Shown in pieces: positions 57,761 to 64,000 of a DNA stretch of 64,000 nt (the stretch's first letter is position 1; each line of letters opens with the position of its first letter). Location: positions 36,758,001 to 36,822,000 of the forward strand of contig CM027380.1 of assembly GCA_015680905.1 (NCBI GenBank). Reading direction: 5' to 3'. The notes beneath the pieces were generated by a model. The model saw nothing but the letters and a program-made list of their open reading frames with translations. It was not told where the DNA came from and ran no database searches. A program made the translations under genes and the position numbers. The stretch is from Coptis chinensis (taxonomy: Eukaryota; Streptophyta; Magnoliopsida; Ranunculales; Ranunculaceae).

Positions 57761-58336
57761 TTGTTTATGTTTAACATTTTGTTTCAAGATTAGAACTTTG
57801 GATCTTGAGATAATTTTAGCTGTATCATCTATCCTTTTGAGAAAGAGAGAAGCTTGAAGGACATCTCGAAGACAATATCTACCATCCAGGTTAATCGAAT
57901 CTTCATTCTTTTTATTTCATTCTTAGTATAGTTGCTTCGTAGTTTAGTTTTATTACTTTCTTAGTATAGTTGCATCGTAGTTTAGTTTTATTGCTTTCTA
58001 GTATAATTTCATTTAGGACCTTTTCAACAATTGAAGTTGTAAGCCAACACAGCGAAACATCAAACTCTAGTGTTTCTTGTCTAAATCTTGACAAATGGAC
58101 TATCGTCTGTGGGCCATGGTACTTAAGCAATCCAAGTGATTCATCATAACTCTAGAAGAGACATCTTTAGACAACAGGCGAGATACTAGCTGCAAAGCCC
58201 AACCCAGTTGAAGGAAAGTAGTTTTGCATTTTAGTATAATTTAGAATAGTTGCATATTAGTTTAATTGCATTCAAGCATAGTAGGATAGTTTTTCATCAT
58301 CTTCACATAGCAAGAATACTAGACAAGATTGATACA

Positions 58337-59593
58337 ATGGCCGCACGCAATGATGGAGGTGTTATGGACCTGAATAATCCTAAAATTATCCCACCCATGC
58401 AAGCACAACAGAGGAAGAAGCTGAGCGATTTCTATTCGCTTATCATTAGAGATCCACCCAGCAGTATTGTTTTTCCAGAGATAGAATCTAACCAGTTTGA
58501 ACTTAGAGCATCAGTAATCTTTATGCTTCCGAAGTTCAATGGTTCAGACAATGTTCAGCCATATGTTCACATGAACAAATTTCTATCATCCCTCAGAACT
58601 TTCAAGAACCAAAATATCAAAGATGAGAGTATCAAGTTGATTCTTTTTCCACTCTCACTCGAAGGTAAAGCCTCCGAATGGTTAACTGCACAGCCGATCA
58701 ATTCAATAGACAACTGGGAGAAGTTGAGAATGAAGTTTATGAACAAGTTCTACCCACCCCCAGAAGACTGATGCCATGAAGCAAGCTATCAGCAATTTCA
58801 AAGGAAAGGCGACTGAAGAATATCATTGTAGTTGGGAGTGATTCAATAATCTGCTAATCTCGTGTCCACATCATGGATACGACAAGAGCACACTGGCTCA
58901 TTTTTTCTATCAAGGACTCTCGATGATGAACAAGCAGATGATACAGTCAATGCACAAAGGCAAGTTTACATCAATGGATGGAGAGGAAGCTTACAACTTT
59001 CTCAAGAATTTAGATGAGGAAACATAATAATGGACTACTAGCAACGAGGATGTAGCTAGAATGGAGGGGGAGCCAAAGCAATTTGGTTACCAAGCACATG
59101 AACAATCAGATCAAGAATTGAAGTCTACATTGGCAAGCTTGGCCACCAGTATTGAAACTCTTATCATAAGAAATTCAACCAGTTCTCTATGAATCCCTCC
59201 AAGATCAACAAGTCTCAAGCTAAATCTTTCCCAGTCATGCAAGCTAGCCGATACTGCGAAGTTTGTTCGGGCACTTCCCATGCAACTCTAGAATGTCTTG
59301 GTTACTATCAACATGCATCAGTTGGAGAGTACAATATAAACTCATTTCAAAGGCCCAACCAAGGTGGTAATAACTTTCAAGGTAATTATTGGAGACAAAA
59401 CGCTGGACCCCCAGGTTCTCAAGATCAAAGTTATATTCCACAAACAAGTCAAGCTTCACAGTTGGTTTGTCAACAACAATTATACTCTCAGGAGAATTCC
59501 AATACAATTGGAGAGTTAGTGCCTGATCCTAGGAGAAATTATGCCGCACTTGCCAACCTGGAGAATGCTATCACAAAAAAATCAGAAGTTTGA
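58337..59593 (+). pseudogene. Gag of element C with zinc knuckle
   Basis: The start MAARNDGGVMDLNNPKII matches A1. FELRASVIFMLPKFNG, LSLEGKASEWLTAQPINS and FMNKFYPPPED follow, then a one-base shift near 58767 (KTDAMKQAI in another frame) and stops near 58840, 59026 and 59190. The knuckle CEVCSGTSHATLEC (C-X2-C-X4-H-X4-C) is near 59258-59299, then a Gln/Asn-rich tail and DPRRNYAALANLENAI. A solo LTR interrupts the chain at 59685. Confidence 0.85.
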
Positions 59594-59684
59594 AAGTGTT
59601 CTAGAGCTTATTGCACAATCTCAGCTCAATTTCCAGCAATCTCAGGCAAGTCAATGTTCTAGAATGGAGTCTCTAGAGGCTAAA

Positions 59685-61164
59685 TGATAAACATAAAAAT
59701 GATAGTTTACCTACGAAATGAACGATGAAACTCAAAACGTAACTAAACTAAAACTTATTACGAGCCTAGGTTTATCAAGTTTTCTACTCTCAATTCTATC
59801 GAAATAGAGTGAAGTAACGAATTCGTTCCACTCCTAGTTCTTTAGCATGGAATGTTTTCTAGTCTAATTAATCGGTCTTAAGTCTAATGAGAGGTTTACG
59901 AGGGGAATTTTATACTACGGGGTGGATTCAATTGACAAGTTACTAATAACGGAATGATAGAATGCTAAAGGTTTGAATCTAGATAAAGAATTAAAGGGAA
60001 TTGAATCCACCTTAACTCGACTTAATCCTACTAACAAAGACTCGTCGTGATCCAAATTGAATGCTTCGCATATCAAAATAGTAATTATAATCCCTAATTA
60101 TACATGGCATTTCTACCAATTCATAACTAGCATGTGAGCGATTAAACCCATTCTCATGGTGAATTAATCGTTTCTAGAGTGGAATAATTATCACGACGAT
60201 TTCTAAGTTTAACAAAGATCAAGCTTCATCAAGGCTTCTTCAACCCCTCTAATGGAGGTTTAGCCTTGATTCATACAACTATCATTTCCCATTGAATTAA
60301 AACTAGACATCATATAAAAATTCTATCTTTATGCAATTTATCTAAATAATGATTGAAATCTCAGGTAATAACTAGGAAATGAATAACAAGTAATAAAGGA
60401 ATTTAGATCTAAACAATTGTAAATGACAAGAATCGAAATTGACAAACTAGCTATTTTATTTATCAAACTAATGAAGAACAATGATTCTAAAGATTAATCT
60501 AAAAACAATAATTGAAATGAACTAAACTTAATTTTATTTAATGAAAACTAGATCTAGAATTATCTATAGTTTTAGGTCTAACTAGCTACCATTAACAAAG
60601 AGCTAAGCTTTCGTTTTTATATGTTCAGATCCAAAAATCGTGTATGGGCTTGGAGCCATGTTTTGGGCCAGAGAATCAGGCCCAAAACCCAATACTTTCA
60701 GTCCAAAAAGGCCTCTTTAGCTACAGTTGACTTCGACAGACTTTTCGTCCACTTCTGCTCCTCTGATTGGGCCAAAGCTTAAACCATTGGAAAGAACTTT
60801 CCGAGCCGGTCGTTTTGACATAAGGTAGACCCAATTCCGAGGTCTAAGTCCAAAGATACGGCCTTCGGAAGTTCTACTGACTTTGTGTGTTGTTTCTGCC
60901 CGCATTGACTTTGACTTTTCAGCTTTGACCGGGCTTTAGAAAGACTTTGTCTTTTTGAATCTTGGCCTTTAATCACATAACTCCTTAGCAACCAACCATT
61001 GCTCTTTTATCTTATCAAAGTGGCACATTTCTACACATAATTGACTTTGAAGCCTGAAACACATAAAAACACATAATCAATATTAACTCTTAATTATTAC
61101 TCACATAATTGGTCTAAAAGTATGACTGTTACAGGGTTAAAACTACAGTTTTGGGCTCTTATCA
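59685..61164 (-). mobile_element. Solo LTR of A2 type inside element C
   Basis: It runs TGATAAACAT to GGGCTCTTATCA, 1480 bp, as in A2. Flanks are CTAAA (59680-59684) and CTAAG (61165-61169), a 5-bp target-site duplication with one mismatch. No internal A2 sequence accompanies it. TTGAC motifs lie near 60905-60932 as in the LTR at 1-825. Confidence 0.85.
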
Positions 61165-62629
61165 CTAAGGTCGACCAACTCACAAGTGCTTAGTCTGTAA
61201 AGACACAAGCCACTCAACCTAGCTTATTAGAACCAATATTGAGGAGTGAAGATGTATGCCACATTAGGACAACTTTAAGTACTGATCACCTCCATGTCAT
61301 GTCAGCTCAGTTACTACTCTCATATCAGGATTGAAGATAGACAACAAGGTTGATTTACCTTCTCAAGATAACATTGCTACAAAGCAATCGTTTAAGATTT
61401 CACATGAAGTTCAAAAGGAAGTGGGGGAAATCCTTTCCACTCCCATTTGTCAAGATGACGAAGACAAGATATGCAAGGATGCCAAAGAGAAAGAAGAGCA
61501 AACACATCCTGATGTGTTTGTACCAAAGGCACCTTTTCCTATGTTTTTTGCTCAAAGCAGAAAGGATAAGCAATTTTTAGAGATGGAGGCATTTGAGAAA
61601 GATAACATCAATATCCCCTTTCTCAAAGCAATCAAGCAGTTGCCATCATATGCTAAATTCTTGAAGGATGCATGCAACATAAAGAGAAGTACTCATGTTC
61701 CAAAGTGAGCATTTCTAGCTGGACAAACAACATTTATTATCCATCAGCAAGCTCCAGTCAAGCTCAAAGATCTAGGAAGTCCTACAATATCATACAAGAT
61801 AGGAGAAAAATTCACAAGTAATGCTCTTTTAGACTTTGGTGCTAGTGTTAATCTCTTGCCATATTATGTGTACTATGCGTTGGGCCTGGAGAACCTAAAG
61901 CCTACAAAAGTCAAATTAAAGTTAGCTGGCCGTTCTACCAAGATTCCCAGAGGCATATTTGAGGATGTTCTTGTTCAAGTAGCCGATTTCTACTATCCAG
62001 TAGATTTCATTGTGATAGACACCAAGGAGGCCTTTGATAAAATTCCAATTATTCTAGGTCGACCTTTCCTTGCTACCGCAAAAGCTTTGATAAATTGTTA
62101 CAACGGTGAAATGAAGATCAACTTTGGTAAGATGTCCATGGACATAAATATCTTTCACCTGTTGCATAAAGATTGTGATGACGCCAAAGGTGAAGAGGTG
62201 TACTTCCTTGATAGTATGATACAAGAATTCGTCCCATTCGAAGATACAATTGAAAGTGCTCAATCTACAGAAAACTGTGATGAACCTGAGAACCCTACCA
62301 CGGAGGCATTACTAGCCATGTTCTTGGAATCTCTGCAGAAAATTCAGGATTTAAGTGAGCAGAATGGAAAATTGACAAAGAGAGTATCATACCTTGAGAA
62401 GATGAACTCTACATTTCAGGATGAACAACAGACTTCTACCCAGAAAAATAAGTTGCTAGAGAATCAGCTTAAAGAAGTTTTGGAAAAATAACAGAATCTA
62501 GAAACTGAAATGAGTCTTCTGAAGCAGAAAGTGGACCATATTGATAAGAAGCATTACACTGTTGAAGCCTCTTCTACACCATCATTGTCTGAACGAGAGA
62601 AGTATGTGAACAGGTCTACCACACCTTGA
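61165..62629 (+). pseudogene. Protease and coiled-coil region of element C
   Basis: The frame has NINIPFLKAIKQLPSYAKF, a TGA at 61706, KDLGSPTISYKIGE, the active-site segment LLDFGASVNLLPYY, KIPRGIFEDVLVQVADFYYP, IPIILGRPFLATAKALI and MKINFGKMS: a retropepsin with D-F-G-A. After a short acidic linker the frame turns to a coiled coil (FLESLQKIQDLSEQNGKLTK, VSYLEKMNSTF, LLENQLKEVLE), TAA at 62489, then more helix to a stop near 62627. In A1 and other Athila-type elements RT follows here; no RT motif is seen. Confidence 0.8.
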
Positions 62630-62901
62630 ACGGTCGTCGCCCGGATATCTATTATCATTACTGTGGTGGTAAAGGGCACATCAAATACTATTGTCCTGTT
62701 AGAAAGAAAGATTTTCGTCAATCTTCTACACAGAGGAACCACAAGGCCTATCACACAATCATCAAACCTGAAATAGTTCAAGGTAGAGAAGCAACTTCAC
62801 CAGCAATCTTTCCAGCATATCAAGGAGTATTTTTGACGACCCACAAGGTGAGACCTCCTCATCCTCCAAACATTCGTCATATTTTGGGTAAGAAAATCTG
62901 A
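62626..62901 (+). pseudogene. Second zinc-knuckle segment of element C
   Basis: In another frame after the coiled coil stands YHYCGGKGHIKYYC, a CCHC knuckle pattern whose first Cys position holds Tyr (TAT for TGT). The rest is basic and Pro-rich (KVRPPHPPNIRHILGKKI). Coiled coil plus C-X2-C-GKKGHI knuckle is like the C-terminal gag of some copia-type elements, so this part may derive from another element. That origin is an inference. Confidence 0.6.
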
Positions 62902-64000
62902 TCTCCTCACTCCAAATTGATAATGCATGATATATAGTCTTAGGGATCTGACTTAAAAAGACCTAACAAAAAAAAATCCTGGTAAAAAGAAATGTTCTTA
63001 TTTTTGGAATTAATTTTGATATTCGGCATCAATGATAACATCTTTCCTTTTTCTCATTCATTTCATTTACTTAATTTCTATACATTGAGGATAATGCATA
63101 TGTTAAGTTAGGGAGGGTGTACTTGAGAAATGAATTTCAAAAATTAGTTTTCGAAAACTAAAAATATTTTTGTTTTTTCTATATCAGTAGCATGAGAAAA
63201 AATGAATTTTAATGATGAGTCAGGGATATATATTCTATACTGCTTAGTGTTGAGTTTGATATATAGTTGATATATTGATTTCATTACCGCTTAGACTATT
63301 TATTATGCTCAGACATAGTTCTTGTTGATAGAATTCTTTATCAAGGCACCACCATAATACTTGGTTAGTTTTGTGTACTTTTGCTAGAAGAGAGATTTAT
63401 TTAAACCCCTAATAAATTGGAAGTAGAATTTTTAGACTTAGCCTGTGAGACTTGAGCTTTATACCCATTCCTTGGAGAGTTCTTACGAAAAATCTGAGTC
63501 TTAGTGACTCAACATCTTTCAGTTCTTTATGTCGTTGTAATATAGTCTCATTATTTGTTGATTTGGTTAATCACGAAGTGACATCAACTGGGGAGATAGT
63601 CATTAGGTCTTGTAGTCTATTCGAAACAGAGTATCATACTGATAAGTCAAGTAGTGAACCCATTCAGCATTTATCCCACCTAGTAGGACCATCATGTTAA
63701 ACCCTTTTGAGCTTTACAATAATCCATTTTCTTTCATAAAACCATTTACCCTTTACCCAACTCCAGACAAGGAATATAGCCAAAAACCTTTATTAGCCAT
63801 ACCTATATGTTTCTGAGAATACGAGGGGCACAAGGAGGAAGAAAGAGCACAAAAGGAAGATTACAAGGAATATCAGAGAGATACAATGAAGACCATCATT
63901 CTGTTCAAAGTGAAACAAGCTAGTGGAAAACAAGCATATCCAGTACTAATCAAGGATATCCCACTAAGCTTTTTTTAAAAAAAAAAAAAAAAACTGAACA
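62902..64000 (+). other. Non-coding 3' region of element C
   Basis: It matches, in reverse, A1 at 18590-19680: for example CGAGGGGCACAAGGAGG, GGGAGGGTGTACTTGAGAAA and CACCACCATAATA-TGG-type blocks. No open frame with a domain. The window ends in a poly-A-rich stretch (from about 63972). Confidence 0.6.

Larger units (their letters stand above)
56811..64000 (+). mobile_element. Athila-type element C, cut by the window end
   Basis: The plus-strand order is LTR (56811-57686), two PBS-like sites, gag, [solo LTR of A2 type], protease, coiled coil, zinc knuckle, then a non-coding region matching A1 18590-19680. RT and integrase are not found. The gag and LTR are close relatives of A1. The 3' LTR must lie past 64000. 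Confidence 0.85.

Overview
The window is nuclear DNA of a flowering plant, probably a eudicot; I cannot name the genus. It is a repeat-rich region of transposons inserted into one another, with broken host-gene copies among them. The evidence is Ty3/gypsy LTR elements of the Athila and Tat types, a CACTA (En/Spm) transposon with both its genes, GT-AG introns and AT-rich spacers. There are no bacterial-type operons, CRISPR arrays, or recognisable rRNA or tRNA genes.

Layout: 1-825 is the end of an Athila-type LTR (family A2), cut by the window edge. It sits inside the 3' half of a Tat-type element (B2, 826-5618), which holds an integrase tail, a tandem array, a spliced antisense gene and a 3' LTR. 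After an AT-rich spacer with one RNase H-like scrap comes a CACTA transposon. Its TNP1-like gene (about 9.48-11.66 kb) looks largely open. Its TNP2 transposase gene (16.04-46.25 kb) is split twice: by an Athila-type element A1 (16343-25644, TSD ACCAC) and by a second Tat-type element B1 (28442-45643, TSD GTTAC). B1 is itself interrupted by an A2-type element (31612-39109), whose outer LTR part and the adjoining B1 reverse transcriptase core are deleted. A solo LTR (13927-14364, TSD ATAGG) lies between TNP1 and TNP2.

Downstream of TNP2, on the same strand, lie an exon of a pfkB fructokinase (46698-46786) and an intron-containing pseudogene of a TOM1-like VHS/GAT protein (47257-49229). They are followed by subterminal-type repeats (about 50.54-50.94 kb). 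This order suggests, without proving, that the CACTA element captured host gene pieces. From 52.5 kb to the end are two more Athila-type elements. D keeps an LTR and gag only. C keeps an LTR, two PBS-like sites, gag and protease, then a coiled-coil and zinc-knuckle segment where RT and integrase would be expected; it is interrupted by an A2-type solo LTR at 59685-61164.

How they work together: no LTR element here keeps a complete reverse transcriptase, so any mobility must have come from proteins supplied in trans. The order of events that can be read is CACTA first, then A1 and B1 into TNP2, then A2 into B1. Points of most interest are the spliced antisense gene kept in both Tat copies, the different tandem arrays at the same place in those copies, W-box clusters in LTRs, the RT-less gag-protease-coiled-coil design of C, and the host gene pieces beside the transposase.
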